A DNA stretch of 64,000 nt, from positions 1-64,000 of the forward strand of contig JAEZTQ010000008.1 of NCBI GenBank assembly GCA_023443625.1, in the 5' to 3' direction. Each line of letters starts with the position of its first letter. Position 1 is the first letter of the stretch. This stretch comes from Bacillota bacterium (lineage in GTDB: Bacteria; Bacillota_A; Clostridia; Lachnospirales; Lachnospiraceae). The notes under the pieces were generated by a model. The model did not search any database. It was given only the letters and a program-made list of their open reading frames with translations, and was not told where the DNA came from. The translations under genes were made by a program, and so were the position numbers. Shown here piece by piece: positions 1 to 8,446 of this stretch.

Positions 1-193
1 CTTCATCCATTTGGTTTGCAATAGCAGTAAAATGTGAAATTGGGTCATCGAACTCTTTTTCAAGCTCATCAAGAAAGCCAATAGATTGGATTGTTTTTGT
101 GCGGCTTTTTTTTGAATCAGAATCCCAATAACAATGAACAATAGAAAGATAGGTACGTCCAGTTTTTGAATTAGTAGCTTTTCTAAGAAACAT
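1..193 (-). CDS. IS1634-type transposase, N-terminal fragment (runs off left edge)
   Basis: The reverse strand from 193 to the left edge is open for about 64 codons. It begins MFLRKATNSKTGRTYLSIV and continues with Lys/Ser/Thr-rich residues and a stretch reading SIGFLDELEKEFDDPISHF. This is the pattern I know from the N-terminus of IS1634-family (IS4-like, DDE) transposases, which would catalyse cut-and-paste movement of the element. A GGGTGA ribosome-binding site lies just upstream of the ATG. Only the start is in the window, so it cannot be judged whether the gene is intact. A short hairpin with a TTCG loop at 295-310 lies between this start and metNIQ; the element's terminal inverted repeat was not identified. 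The family call is from recognition only. Confidence 0.72.
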   Translation of the reverse strand, partial: MFLRKATNSKTGRTYLSIVHCYWDSDSKKSRTKTIQSIGFLDELEKEFDDPISHFTAIANQMDE

Positions 194-397
194 AAAATCA
201 CCCGTTTCTTTTAATTATAACACATAAATAGATATTACGCTAGTAAAATATGTCATAAAATGAAAATAAAAAATGCTCGTAAGCCTTATAATTCATAGCT
301 TTCGAGCTATACTAATTCAAAATGTACTGCAAAACTGTGGATATCCAGGATAATATATCAAACATATATGTAAACAATTATTTTCTATAAAAATATA
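194..397. other. AT-rich gap between transposase start and met leader promoter
   Basis: No convincing ORF. The only structure seen is a 6-bp hairpin with a TTCG loop (ATAGCT/AGCTAT, 295-310). The end of the insertion sequence should lie somewhere here, but I could not define it without the other end. Confidence 0.5.
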
Positions 398-426
398 TTG
401 ACAAGGAATTACTCATCAGTTATACT
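398..426 (+). promoter_or_regulatory. Sigma-A promoter of the met leader / metNIQ
   Basis: TTGACA at 398-403 and TATACT at 421-426 with a 17-bp spacer, close to the vegetative consensus. Transcription would start near 433, about 46 nt before the leader ORF and 364 nt before metN. Confidence 0.85.
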
Positions 427-478
427 AAATCCATTATTTATATCAAATTAGTATGATTTGTATTTGGGAGGAGTCCAT

Positions 479-595
479 ATGAGAACATCTATTTTTACTA
501 TGTGCAATACTATGTACGGTATGTGTAACATGCCGAAGGTGCATATTTGCTTGATAAGTGAATGTGATGTTTTCATGTTGCGAAGAAAGGGTTAG
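479..595 (+). CDS. Met/Cys-rich 38-aa leader peptide upstream of metNIQ
   Basis: A 38-codon ORF with a strong GGGAGGAG ribosome-binding site 5-6 nt before its ATG. It holds six Met codons (residues 1, 8, 12, 15, 18, 33) and four Cys codons (9, 16, 24, 29). Residues 8-18 read MCNTMYGMCNM, with the MCN pair repeated. It sits between a consensus promoter and an intrinsic terminator, and the next genes encode a methionine importer. This is the classic layout of a translated attenuator leader: ribosome stalling at Met (or Cys) codons when the charged tRNA is scarce could favour read-through. I know of no described leader with this sequence. The ORF, RBS, promoter and terminator are seen; the regulatory role is inferred. 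The alternative is a chance or unrelated small protein. Confidence 0.7.
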   Translation: MRTSIFTMCNTMYGMCNMPKVHICLISECDVFMLRRKG

Positions 596-621
596 ATCTT
601 TCGTTGCATAGATGATAATTT

Positions 622-655
622 AGCAGGAAGCTTATCATAGCTATCCTGCTTTTTT
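622..655 (+). terminator. Intrinsic terminator in the metNIQ leader (attenuator candidate)
   Basis: Stem AGCAGGA-AGCT / AGCT-A-TCCTGCT (622-650, one bulged A) followed by six T. It lies after the leader-peptide stop codon (595) and 141 nt before metN, so it would stop transcripts unless read-through occurs. Alternative short pairings exist: 552-558 with 631-637, 612-618 with 632-638, and an imperfect stem at 579-607 across the leader stop codon. None has been folded by computation. Confidence 0.8.
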
Positions 656-796
656 GTTCTTATACATTCTAAATAATGATTTATTTAAAAGAAAACCGAT
701 AAAAGATGGCAGAAACAGTTTTTGAAGTAGTCCCTTTGCTTAGGATAATATGACACGATAAAGTAGGCATAAAGGGAAATGAAGGAGGTGGGTAAA

Positions 797-1816
797 TTGA
801 GGAATGCAAAGCCAATTGTCGAGATTATAGGCTTGGGCAAGGTCTTTGGCAGTAAGGATAATGAAGTAAAGGCGTTGGAAAATATCAATCTTACCATATA
901 TGAGGGTGAGATATTTGGAATCATTGGTCTAAGCGGAGCTGGTAAAAGTACCTTGGTTCGATGTATTAATTACTTAGAGTATCCTACTTCAGGAACAGTG
1001 GTTTTTGATGGAGCTGATTTGGGTTACCTCAGTGAGAGAGATTTGTTGCAGGCTAGGCAATCCATGGGAATGATTTTCCAACAGTTTAACCTATTGATGC
1101 AAAGAACAGCACTGCAAAATATTTGCTTTCCATTAGAAATTGCAGGAGTACCTAAAAAGCAAGGGAAAGAAAGAGCAAAGGAGCTTCTTGAAATAGTAGG
1201 TCTATCGGATAAAGCAAAGGCTTATCCTTCCCAGCTTTCAGGAGGACAAAAGCAAAGAGTTGCCATAGCAAGAGCTCTCGCAAACAATCCAAAAGTTTTA
1301 CTCTGTGATGAAGCAACCAGTGCCCTTGATCCAACCACTACCCGTTCCATCTTAAAACTTTTAAAGGAAATCAATCAAAAGCTTGGCATTACAATTATCG
1401 TAATCACCCACGAGATGAGTGTTATAGAAGAGATTTGTAACCGTGTGGCAATTATAGATAAGAGCCAAATTGCTGAGGTAGGAGAGGTGGAAGAAGTATT
1501 TGTAAGACCGCAATCCAAAATAGCAAAACAACTGGTGTTTTCAGGGGAACCCCATATTGATAATTTTGAAGGGGAATATAAATGCCGCATTATCTTTGAT
1601 GGAAGAACTTCCTTTGAGCCGGTGATTGCCAATATGGTATTGGAATGTAAGACACCAGTTAATATTTTATTTGCTGATACCAAAGATATCGACGGAAGGG
1701 CGTATGGACAGATGGTTATTCAATTACCTAATGACCCTATGGGAAGAAAAAGAATTTTGAATTATCTTAACTCTAACCAGATCCCTTTTGAGGAGGTGAC
1801 GAGCCATGTGGAATGA
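797..1816 (+). CDS. metN: Methionine ABC transporter ATP-binding protein MetN
   Basis: ATPase of the MetNIQ importer for methionine at the cytoplasmic membrane. The 339-aa product has the Walker A GLSGAGKST (about 44-52), a Q-loop, the LSGGQKQRV signature, Walker B LLCDEATS and a C-terminal NIL (ACT-like) domain from about 265, which in this family binds methionine and inhibits transport. An in-frame ATG at 779 lies on the ribosome-binding site itself. The AAGGAGGTGGG at 782-792 points to the TTG at 797 as the start, giving MRNAKPIVEI. The 3' end overlaps metI. The Met/Cys-rich leader ORF and terminator upstream suggest attenuation. No SAM (S-box) riboswitch was seen. Confidence 0.95.
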   Translation: MRNAKPIVEIIGLGKVFGSKDNEVKALENINLTIYEGEIFGIIGLSGAGKSTLVRCINYLEYPTSGTVVFDGADLGYLSERDLLQARQSMGMIFQQFNLLMQRTALQNICFPLEIAGVPKKQGKERAKELLEIVGLSDKAKAYPSQLSGGQKQRVAIARALANNPKVLLCDEATSALDPTTTRSILKLLKEINQKLGITIIVITHEMSVIEEICNRVAIIDKSQIAEVGEVEEVFVRPQSKIAKQLVFSGEPHIDNFEGEYKCRIIFDGRTSFEPVIANMVLECKTPVNILFADTKDIDGRAYGQMVIQLPNDPMGRKRILNYLNSNQIPFEEVTSHVE

Positions 1817-2465
1817 AGCCATGATTAAAATGTTGGGTGTGGGAATTCTAGAGACCCTATATATGACTTTTGTTTCCTCCATTATAGCCTATGCTTTAGG
1901 CTTACCCATGGGAATACTTTTGGTAATAACGGATAAGGACGGTATAGCACCAGCAGTAACCTTTAATAAGGTATTGGGAGTTGTGGTTAATTTACTTCGT
2001 TCCGTTCCCTTTATTATCTTACTCATTACAGTACAGCCCTTTACAAGATTAGTGGTGGGCACCACCATTGGTCCTACAGCTGTTATTGTACCCTTAATCA
2101 TTGGATCAGCACCTTATATAGCCCGTCTGGTTGAGTCATCCCTCAAAGAAGTTGACAAGGGAGTTGTTGAAGCAGCAAAAAGCATGGGAGCTACACCGAT
2201 GCAGATTATCTTTAAAGTACTTATTCCAGAGGCAAAGCCTTCCTTAACCATAGGAAGCGCCATTGCAATCACTACCATCCTAAGTTATTCTGCCATGGCA
2301 GGAATTTGTGGTGGTGGAGGGTTAGGTGATATTGCTATCCGCTATGGATATAACCGTTATGAGACGGACATTATGTTAGTTACAGTAATACTATTAGTAC
2401 TCATTGTGCAGGTAATACAAGAGTTTGGCACAAGAATAGCAAAGAGTACGGATAAGCGATTATAA
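1806..2465 (+). CDS. metI: Methionine ABC transporter permease MetI
   Basis: Inner-membrane permease of MetNIQ, 219 aa with about five hydrophobic segments and the EAA-type loop near residues 118-135 (VDKGVVEAAKSMGATPMQI), which docks to MetN. The length is normal for MetI. The ATG overlaps the last codons of metN (11 nt) and has GAGGAGGTGAC just upstream, so the two are translationally coupled. metQ follows 25 nt downstream. Confidence 0.95.
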   Translation: MWNEAMIKMLGVGILETLYMTFVSSIIAYALGLPMGILLVITDKDGIAPAVTFNKVLGVVVNLLRSVPFIILLITVQPFTRLVVGTTIGPTAVIVPLIIGSAPYIARLVESSLKEVDKGVVEAAKSMGATPMQIIFKVLIPEAKPSLTIGSAIAITTILSYSAMAGICGGGGLGDIAIRYGYNRYETDIMLVTVILLVLIVQVIQEFGTRIAKSTDKRL

Positions 2466-2490
2466 ATAATTATAAAAGGGAGGAATTATC

Positions 2491-3303
2491 ATGAAGAAAG
2501 TTTTAACAATTTTATTAGTAGTATCCTTATTAGGAGTCACCCTAATGGGATGCAGCAAGAAAGAAGGATTTGATAAAATTATTGTAATCGGTGCTAGTGC
2601 GACTCCACATGCAGATATCTTAGAGGTTGCAAGACCTGCAATCGAAGAAGCAGGTTATGAGCTTGATATTATAGTTTATGACGATTATGTGCAGCCTAAT
2701 GTGGCATTAAACAGCGGGGACTTAGATGCGAACTTCTTTCAGCACTTACCTTACCTAGAGCAGTATAATGAAGAAAATAAAGCAAAGCTTGTATCTGCAG
2801 GTATTACACATTATGAGCCATATGGATTATATCCTGGAAAGACTGCAACCATAGATGCCTTAGCAGAAGGGGCACAGATAGCAGTTCCTAATGATGCGTC
2901 TAACGAAGCAAGAGCACTTCTTCTATTACAGGCAGAAGGACTTATTAAATTAAATGAAGGTGTAGATTTAAAGGCAACGAAGAATGATATTGCCGAGAAT
3001 CCAAAGAAACTGGAAATTGTAGAGTTAGCGGCAGCACAGCTTACTCGTTCCTTGCAGGACGTTGATATGGCTGTTATCAATGGTAATTATGCAATAGGAG
3101 CTGGATTGAACGTAACTACTGATGCTCTTGCTCTTGAAGATGTAAACTCTCTATCTGCAGATACTTATGCTAATATTATTGCAGTAAAATCAGGCAATGA
3201 AGAGAGAGAGGATATTAAGGTATTAATGGAAGCACTTCAAAGTGATACAGTTAAGCAATACATTAATGATACTTATGGCGGTGCTGTTGTTCCTAAGTTC
3301 TAA
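2491..3303 (+). CDS. metQ: Methionine-binding lipoprotein MetQ
   Basis: Substrate-binding lipoprotein (NlpA/MetQ family) that delivers methionine to MetNI. The 270-aa product starts with a lipoprotein signal peptide and lipobox LMGC (Cys at about 21). It carries the family's SATPHADILE segment, then the ANFFQHLPYLEQYN stretch typical of MetQ. The RBS GGGAGGAA is well placed. It is the last gene of the metNIQ operon and is followed by a strong terminator at 3320-3372. Methionine specificity is inferred from family and operon. Confidence 0.94.
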   Translation: MKKVLTILLVVSLLGVTLMGCSKKEGFDKIIVIGASATPHADILEVARPAIEEAGYELDIIVYDDYVQPNVALNSGDLDANFFQHLPYLEQYNEENKAKLVSAGITHYEPYGLYPGKTATIDALAEGAQIAVPNDASNEARALLLLQAEGLIKLNEGVDLKATKNDIAENPKKLEIVELAAAQLTRSLQDVDMAVINGNYAIGAGLNVTTDALALEDVNSLSADTYANIIAVKSGNEEREDIKVLMEALQSDTVKQYINDTYGGAVVPKF

Positions 3304-3319
3304 TATATAGACTAAAATT

Positions 3320-3372
3320 AAGGTCAGAATTCAATCAAGTTTATCTCAAACTTTTTTGATACTGACCTTTTT
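3320..3372 (+). terminator. Terminator after metNIQ
   Basis: AAGGTCAG (3320-3327) pairs with CTGACCTT (3362-3369), with further inner pairing (AATCAA/TTGAT), followed by a T run. Confidence 0.85.
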
Positions 3373-3521
3373 CAAATACACAGGGGCAACCCCTAAATGG
3401 ATGGAAATTATGGGGCAAAGTTATAGATATTTGGTATTAGTGGAAATCATTATCTGCCTCTTCGGGGATGCTTATTATTGCGTGATATTTCCTTTCATGA
3501 TATCATTAAATAGGAGGCATA

Positions 3522-4658
3522 ATGATTTTTAAAAGATGGGGATTGCAGATGAGAAAACTATTACGATTAAAACGAATATATCTTTTGGGTTTAATACCTT
3601 GCTCTTTATTCATAATATTAGCAGCAAAACATAGTAGTTATTTTGCTGAAGAAATCTATGCAAAAATCATTTATAAGGGAATATCTCAGATACTTTCTTT
3701 AATAACGGGAATTTTCCCTTTTTCTCTTACTGAGCTTATTGTTATTCTTGCTCCCATTACAGTCATAATTATATTAATAAAATTTATTATACAAATAATA
3801 AGGAATAAGCAGGATAGATTAATCAGATTGGGTAAAGGATTTATTAATCTACTCTGTATGGGAAGTGTGCTATTATTTCTCTTTACAATTCTAACAGGAG
3901 TAAATTATTACCGCTACTCCTTTACCTATTACTCGGATTTGGTGATAGAGAAAGCTAGTGTTGAGGAGCTTTATGCTTTGACGGATAGTTTGGCAGTGAC
4001 AGCCATGGAATTAAGGGATCAGGTTACAACAGATGAGCAGGATGTATTTAAACTGTCCATGGATTATTATAAATTGGCTAAAGAAGCAAATAAAGCTTAT
4101 AACTCCTTATCTGAAGAATATAAAATCCTTGGTGGTTATTATGGAAAAGCTAAGCCCGTCCTCTTATCAGAATTCATGTCATCAACAGAAATCACGGGAA
4201 TTTTCTTTCCTTTTACCATGGAAGCAAATGTGAATGTACATGTGTCTGATTATACCATACCTCATACCATGTTACATGAATTAGCACATTTAAGAGGCTT
4301 CATGAGAGAAGATGAGGCTAATTATCTGGCTTATCTGGCGGGCATGAAATCGGAGCATAAGGATTTGCAATATAGCAGTATTATGGCTGCTTTAGTAACA
4401 TCAGGTAATGCCTTATACAAAGAGGATAGGACTCTTTATTGGCAGATATTTGATCAACTATCAGATGGGGTAAAGAAAGATATTAGAGCGAATTCTGAAT
4501 ATTGGGTAAAATATGAGGATACGGTAATCAGCACCATTTCATCTAATATCAATAACACCTATTTAAAAGCCAATAATCAATCCGATGGTGTAAAAAGCTA
4601 TGGACGCATGTTGGACTTGCTTATAGCTGAGTATCGTAAGGAACAGGAAGATAGATAA
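3522..4658 (+). CDS. DUF3810-family membrane protein with HExxH motif
   Basis: A 378-aa membrane protein. Three hydrophobic segments lie in the first 130 residues (about 22-40, 67-90, 107-127), followed by a soluble domain with HELAH at about 252-256. A downstream Glu/Asp-rich stretch (REDEANYLAYLA) could supply the third zinc ligand, as in gluzincin-like proteases. The pattern matches DUF3810, whose function is not established; a membrane-anchored zinc protease is a reasonable guess. The start at 3522 is chosen because GGAGG lies 7 nt upstream; an internal ATG at 3549 has no such site. It appears to be monocistronic. Confidence 0.75.
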   Translation: MIFKRWGLQMRKLLRLKRIYLLGLIPCSLFIILAAKHSSYFAEEIYAKIIYKGISQILSLITGIFPFSLTELIVILAPITVIIILIKFIIQIIRNKQDRLIRLGKGFINLLCMGSVLLFLFTILTGVNYYRYSFTYYSDLVIEKASVEELYALTDSLAVTAMELRDQVTTDEQDVFKLSMDYYKLAKEANKAYNSLSEEYKILGGYYGKAKPVLLSEFMSSTEITGIFFPFTMEANVNVHVSDYTIPHTMLHELAHLRGFMREDEANYLAYLAGMKSEHKDLQYSSIMAALVTSGNALYKEDRTLYWQIFDQLSDGVKKDIRANSEYWVKYEDTVISTISSNINNTYLKANNQSDGVKSYGRMLDLLIAEYRKEQEDR

Positions 4659-4788
4659 AAAAGAATATGGACGAAGGAAGAGCTGTTGTGAATCTGTTTT
4701 ATACTTTCTTACTAAGTTGACCTCTGGCCTCTTTAAAGGGCAGTGGAGGATAGGTATGAAGTATGAAAGATGATTTTACATCAGCTTT
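4659..4788. other. Gap before composite repeat A
   Basis: No gene or clear signal was seen between the DUF3810 stop codon and the composite repeat that begins at 4791. Confidence 0.4.
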
Positions 4789-4790
4789 TT

Positions 4791-4979
4791 TTATGATATA
4801 GGAAATTGTGTCCTATAGCATAAAAAATAATTGGATGCGCACCTCGCGGCAAGGAAGTATATTGCTTCGCAATCCCCTCGGGCGCGAAGTGTCAGCAAGC
4901 TGACACTTTCTTGTTTAATAGGACAGCACGTCCTATTGAATAAAACCCTCTACATTGGATGCGCGTTCGCTAGGACTTG
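4791..4979. repeat. Composite dispersed repeat, copy A
   Basis: Modules in order: hairpin 4791-4823 (arms TATAGGA/TCCTATA, extended by TTATG/CATAA); a body starting TGGATGCGCACCTCGCGG and running through GCTTCGCAATCC and CTCGGG; hairpin GTGTCAGC-AA-GCTGACAC (4890-4907); hairpin 4914-4940 (arms TTTAATAGGAC/GTCCTATTGAA); then a truncated second body start (TGGATGCGCG, from about 4956). The same modules recur at 6.4, 10.2, 14.8, 26.6 and 61.1 kb. No ORF is conserved. The repetition is seen directly; the nature (miniature mobile element or transcribed RNA structure) is unknown. Confidence 0.8.
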
Positions 4980-4999
4980 GTAAAGTTATCAAAGAGGGG

Positions 5000-5027
5000 T
5001 TGATTTTTTACGAGATTGTGATATAAT
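5000..5027 (+). promoter_or_regulatory. Probable promoter of the SleB-like gene
   Basis: TTGATT at 5000-5005, 16-bp spacer, TATAAT at 5022-5027; 69 bp before the ATG. Confidence 0.5.
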
Positions 5028-5095
5028 TATTAAATAATTGTTAAATAAACTTAACGATTTGTTCCAACATATTTAACATATTAAGGAGATTTAAA

Positions 5096-6019
5096 ATGAT
5101 TAAAGCTAAAAAGCTTCTGATTACTCTCATGATTATAGTTATGTTTATGGGAGGCTTTGGCACTACGGTATTTGCGTCGGAGCTAAATGAATCAGAAAAA
5201 CAAGCAAGTCTATATATAGAAGAAGCAGTAAAGACTGAAATTGAGGAAAAGGTGGTAGCTACAGATAAAGCTGAAGCTACAGAAAAAACTGAAGCTACAG
5301 ATGAGATAAAGGCAGCAGATAAAGAAGAAACTGCAGATAAGGAAAAAGCTACAGATAAACATAAGAATGTAAAGGATACAAAATCCAAAGAGACTGAAGA
5401 GACTGAGGAAACCAAAGAGACTAAGACGAAAGAGACTAAGACTAAAGAGACTAAGACGAAAGAGACTAAGACGAAAGACACTAAGACGAAAGACACTAAG
5501 AAATCAAAAGATGCAAAAACAAAAAATAGTAAAAGTGATAAGAGTTCAAAGGATGAAAAAAAGGCTACATATTCCAAAGAGGATTTAAGATTATTAACAT
5601 GTTTGGTGTATACAGAAGCAGGAAATCAACCTTATGATGGTATGCTGGGTGTTGCTAATGTTGTATTAAACAGAATGAAAAGTAATATATTTAGCCATGT
5701 TAATACGGTAAAAGGAGTAATATATGACCGTAAATGGGCTGTTCAATTCTCCGTAACAATTAAAAATAAGAAAACGGGTTTAAGCCCAATGGACAAGGCT
5801 CTAAAAAGCTATGATACTGGCAAATTTAGTGGCGGTAACCCCACAGCGCAGAAGAAGGCAATGGAAAAAGCTGAAAAAGCTGCAAAGGCAGCTCTTGAGG
5901 GTGAGAATAATATCGGAAGTTATTTATGTTTTTCAAATAAAAGCTGCGAAAGAAGTGTAAAGAAAAAATATTCAAAGTATTTGATTATAGAAGATACAAT
6001 ATTTTATCGTGCAAAATAA
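5096..6019 (+). CDS. Secreted SleB-like cell-wall hydrolase with low-complexity linker
   Basis: A 307-aa secreted protein. It has a signal peptide (about 1-27, ending VFA), a Lys/Thr/Glu/Asp-rich low-complexity region (about 30-158) and a C-terminal cell wall hydrolase domain of the SleB type (Hydrolase_2, about 160-305). The conserved CLVYTEAGNQPYDGMLGVANV carries the presumed catalytic Glu at about 174. Such enzymes cleave glycan strands of peptidoglycan (spore cortex in SleB, vegetative wall in others). The linker has 12-bp tandem repeats coding KETKT/KDTKT units, a likely site of length variation. AAGGAG lies 7 nt before the ATG. With no ypeB next to it, a germination role is only possible. 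Confidence 0.82.
   Translation: MIKAKKLLITLMIIVMFMGGFGTTVFASELNESEKQASLYIEEAVKTEIEEKVVATDKAEATEKTEATDEIKAADKEETADKEKATDKHKNVKDTKSKETEETEETKETKTKETKTKETKTKETKTKDTKTKDTKKSKDAKTKNSKSDKSSKDEKKATYSKEDLRLLTCLVYTEAGNQPYDGMLGVANVVLNRMKSNIFSHVNTVKGVIYDRKWAVQFSVTIKNKKTGLSPMDKALKSYDTGKFSGGNPTAQKKAMEKAEKAAKAALEGENNIGSYLCFSNKSCERSVKKKYSKYLIIEDTIFYRAK
5418..5500 (+). repeat. 12-bp coding tandem repeat in the SleB-like gene
   Basis: About six to seven consecutive 12-bp units of the type ACTAAGACGAAAGAG (register ambiguous) encode repeated TKTKE/TKTKD. The unit is a multiple of three, so changes in copy number keep the frame. Confidence 0.8.
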
Positions 6020-6038
6020 TTATGGAACCTTAGTAAAG

Positions 6039-6076
6039 GAGGTTGTTCTTAATACATATTAAGAATGACCTCATTT
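6039..6076 (+). terminator. Terminator after the SleB-like gene
   Basis: 14-bp stem with two wobble pairs (6039-6052 with 6059-6072), 6-nt loop, then ATTTTC. Confidence 0.75.
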
Positions 6077-6435
6077 TCATATAAGAATTAATTCTTATAA
6101 AGTTGTACAGTCTTTCCTTTGCTTGTTTTATAGAGAGTCGCATACCGAAGTCCCTAAGGCGGGATGTTTAAGCAAGCTAAGGTTTTGTTCTAGTAAGAAT
6201 TGACTATTTGGCAATATCCTAAGTAACAAGGGACATAATAGGCATTATGAGAATAGGATTTCATCCTCTATATTAAGAAAACATTGATTTCTCTGGATTT
6301 CTATAAAATGATATTATATATGAAGTTGCACATATTGGCAATTGCAGTTGCTGGATTTTTAAATTTGATGCTTTTAAGTTTAGAAAAACTGTGGTATTAT
6401 ATAACATAAGTATTTTAACAGGAGGATATTCTTAT
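6077..6435. other. Gap between SleB-like gene and glnS, left part
   Basis: No gene was recognised. Around 6165-6205 the sequence (AAGCAAGCT, then TTTTGTTCTAGTA) resembles a decayed part of the composite repeat seen at 4.8 and 61.1 kb. No T-box (no TGGNACCGCG) or other riboswitch for glnS was found. Confidence 0.4.
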
Positions 6436-6504
6436 ATGTTCAACAGGAGATTACGTCCTATTGAACAAAAACCCTCCCCTTTGAATGCGCACCTTGACCA
6501 ATAA
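6436..6504 (+). CDS. 22-codon ORF with strong RBS inside composite repeat C
   Basis: AGGAGG about 10 nt before the ATG at 6436 opens a 22-codon frame (MFNRRLRPIEQ at the start) that runs through the repeat hairpin and body and stops at 6502. It may be the start of a gene interrupted by repeat insertion, or chance. No function is proposed. Confidence 0.25.
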   Translation: MFNRRLRPIEQKPSPLNAHLDQ

Positions 6505-6595
6505 CGCAAATGAATTTGCCTATGAAGTTTATTACTTCGCAATTTGCTCGGGTGCAAAGTGCCAGCAAGCTGACACATTCTTGTGATATAAATGA
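6438..6595. repeat. Composite dispersed repeat, copy C
   Basis: Hairpin with arms GTTCAACAGGA/TCCTATTGAAC (6438-6465), then AAAACCCTC, then a diverged body TGAATGCGCACCTTG...ACTTCGCAATTTGCTCGGG with a roughly 22-bp difference from copies A and B, then GTGCCAGC-AA-GCTGACAC and ATTCTTGTG. The order of modules is as in copy A. Confidence 0.75.
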
Positions 6596-6688
6596 ATTTA
6601 ATAAGGTTTAATAGATAATAATTACGTCAAATGGTTGATGTAGTTTTACAGTCAATTCAAATAATATATATTCATCAGGAGGTATCAT

Positions 6689-8389
6689 ATGGATAATAAT
6701 TATATGGAAGATAATCATATAGAAGGTGCAGGGAAAGAAGTAGTATCCAAAAACTTTATTGAAATGATTATTGAAAAGGATTTAGAAGAGGGCAAGGTAA
6801 CAAAAATTATGACGAGATTTCCTCCAGAGCCCAATGGATATCTTCATATTGGCCATGCTAAATCCATACTTTTAAATTATGGTTTAGCCCAAAAATACGG
6901 AGGAAAATTTAATCTTAGATTTGATGATACCAACCCTACTAAGGAGAAGACAGAATTTGTTGATTCTATTATAAATGACGTAAAATGGGTAGGTGGAGAT
7001 TTTGAGGACCGCCTGTTTTTTGCTTCTGATTACTTTGAGCAAATGTATGAAGGTGCCGTTAAGCTAATAAAAAAGGGAAAGGCTTTTGTCTGTGACTTAA
7101 CAGCTGAGGAAATCAGAGAATATCGTGGTACCTTAACTGAACCTGGTAAAAATAGCCCTTACCGTGACAGAAGTATTGAAGAAAATCTAAAGCTCTTTGA
7201 CGAGATGAAGGATGGCAAATATGAAGACGGCTCTAGGGTACTTCGTGCCAAGATTGATATGGCATCACCTAATATCAATATGAGAGATCCGGTTATTTAC
7301 CGAGTAGCTAAGATCTATCATCATAATACGGGTGATAAGTGGTGTATTTACCCCATGTATGATTTTGCTCATCCCATAGAAGATGCAATTGAAGGCATTA
7401 CCCATTCTATCTGTACCTTAGAATTTGAGGATCACCGTCCTTTATATGACTGGGTTGTGAGAGAATTAGAATATGAGAATCCGCCGAAGCAGATTGAATT
7501 TGCTAAGATGTATCTAACTAATGTAATTACAGGTAAGAGATATATTAAGCGTTTGGTAGAAGAGAACATAGTTGATGGTTGGGATGATCCAAGACTGGTT
7601 TCTATTAGTGCTTTAAGGAGAAGGGGCTTTACTCCAGAATCAATTCAGATGTTTATGGAATTATGCGGTGTATCAAAAAGCCAGAGCTCTGTTGATTATG
7701 CAATGCTAGAGTATTGTATCAGAGAGGATTTAAAGCTTAAGAGACCTAGAATTATGGCTGTTCTTGATCCAGTAAAATTAATAATAACCAATTATCCTGA
7801 GGGACAAACTGAATATCTACAAGCTCCTAACAATCAGGAAAATGAAACCATGGGTACAAGACAAGTTCCTTTTGGTAGAGAGCTGTATATAGAGCGGGAG
7901 GATTTTATGATTGAGCCTCCTAAGAAATATTTTCGCTTGTATCCTGGTAATGAAGTACGACTTATGAATGCTTACTTTGTTACTTGTACAGATTATAAAA
8001 CAGATGAAAATGGTAATGTGACGGAAGTATATTGCACCTATGACCCTGAAACAAAGAGCGGTTCGGGTAATGTAACAAGAAAAGTAAAGGGAACCATCCA
8101 TTGGGTTGCAGCTGAGACTGCTGTTAGCGCAGAAGTACGTCTCTATGAGAATATTGTGGACGAAACAAAAGGTGTTTATAATGAGGATGGAAGCCTAAAC
8201 CTTAATCCAAATTCTATTAAGGTTTTACCAGAATGTTATGTTGAGCCTAGTATAGCTGGTGCTATGGCTCCAGACAGTTATCAATTCTTAAGACAGGGAT
8301 TTTTCTGTCTAGATATCAAAGATTCCACGGCTGAAAAACCTGTATTTAACAGAATTGTATCACTAAAGAGTTCTTATAAACCTGTATAA
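6689..8389 (+). CDS. glnS: Glutaminyl-tRNA synthetase GlnS
   Basis: Charges tRNA-Gln with glutamine in the cytoplasm. The 566-aa class I synthetase has [15 protein letters not shown] with HIGH at 53-56, the DDTNP segment, the [16 protein letters not shown] region and a C-terminal anticodon-binding beta-barrel part (from about 355). Its length fits GlnRS. The KMSKS loop, MSKR in the E. coli enzyme, lies at 279-288 and reads [10 protein letters not shown]: the Lys is kept but the motif is otherwise diverged. I recall the same form in other Lachnospiraceae enzymes. The RBS AGGAGG is 7 nt upstream. DUF2225 and DUF6062 genes follow closely, perhaps in one transcript. Confidence 0.95.
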   Translation: MDNNYMEDNHIEGAGKEVVSKNFIEMIIEKDLEEGKVTKIMTRFPPEPNGYLHIGHAKSILLNYGLAQKYGGKFNLRFDDTNPTKEKTEFVDSIINDVKWVGGDFEDRLFFASDYFEQMYEGAVKLIKKGKAFVCDLTAEEIREYRGTLTEPGKNSPYRDRSIEENLKLFDEMKDGKYEDGSRVLRAKIDMASPNINMRDPVIYRVAKIYHHNTGDKWCIYPMYDFAHPIEDAIEGITHSICTLEFEDHRPLYDWVVRELEYENPPKQIEFAKMYLTNVITGKRYIKRLVEENIVDGWDDPRLVSISALRRRGFTPESIQMFMELCGVSKSQSSVDYAMLEYCIREDLKLKRPRIMAVLDPVKLIITNYPEGQTEYLQAPNNQENETMGTRQVPFGRELYIEREDFMIEPPKKYFRLYPGNEVRLMNAYFVTCTDYKTDENGNVTEVYCTYDPETKSGSGNVTRKVKGTIHWVAAETAVSAEVRLYENIVDETKGVYNEDGSLNLNPNSIKVLPECYVEPSIAGAMAPDSYQFLRQGFFCLDIKDSTAEKPVFNRIVSLKSSYKPV

Positions 8390-8446
8390 AGACATATGAA
8401 ACCCATAACACGAGGATAAAGGAAAGAAAAGGACGGAGGATGAAAA

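Noticed and set aside
433..796. SAM riboswitch (S-box) or T-box upstream of metNIQ
   Set aside because: No S-box core motifs and no TGGNACC specifier bulge were seen; a translated leader with terminator explains the layout better.
779..796. ATG start for metN at 779
   Set aside because: It overlaps the AAGGAGG site that serves the TTG at 797.
5041..5577. Minus-strand ORF opposite the SleB-like gene
   Set aside because: Its Val/Ser/Phe repeats are the shadow of the Lys/Thr/Glu repeat on the plus strand, where a signal peptide and a real domain are found.
6077..6688. T-box leader for glnS
   Set aside because: No T-box sequence or terminator/antiterminator pair was seen; the gap is mostly repeat C.
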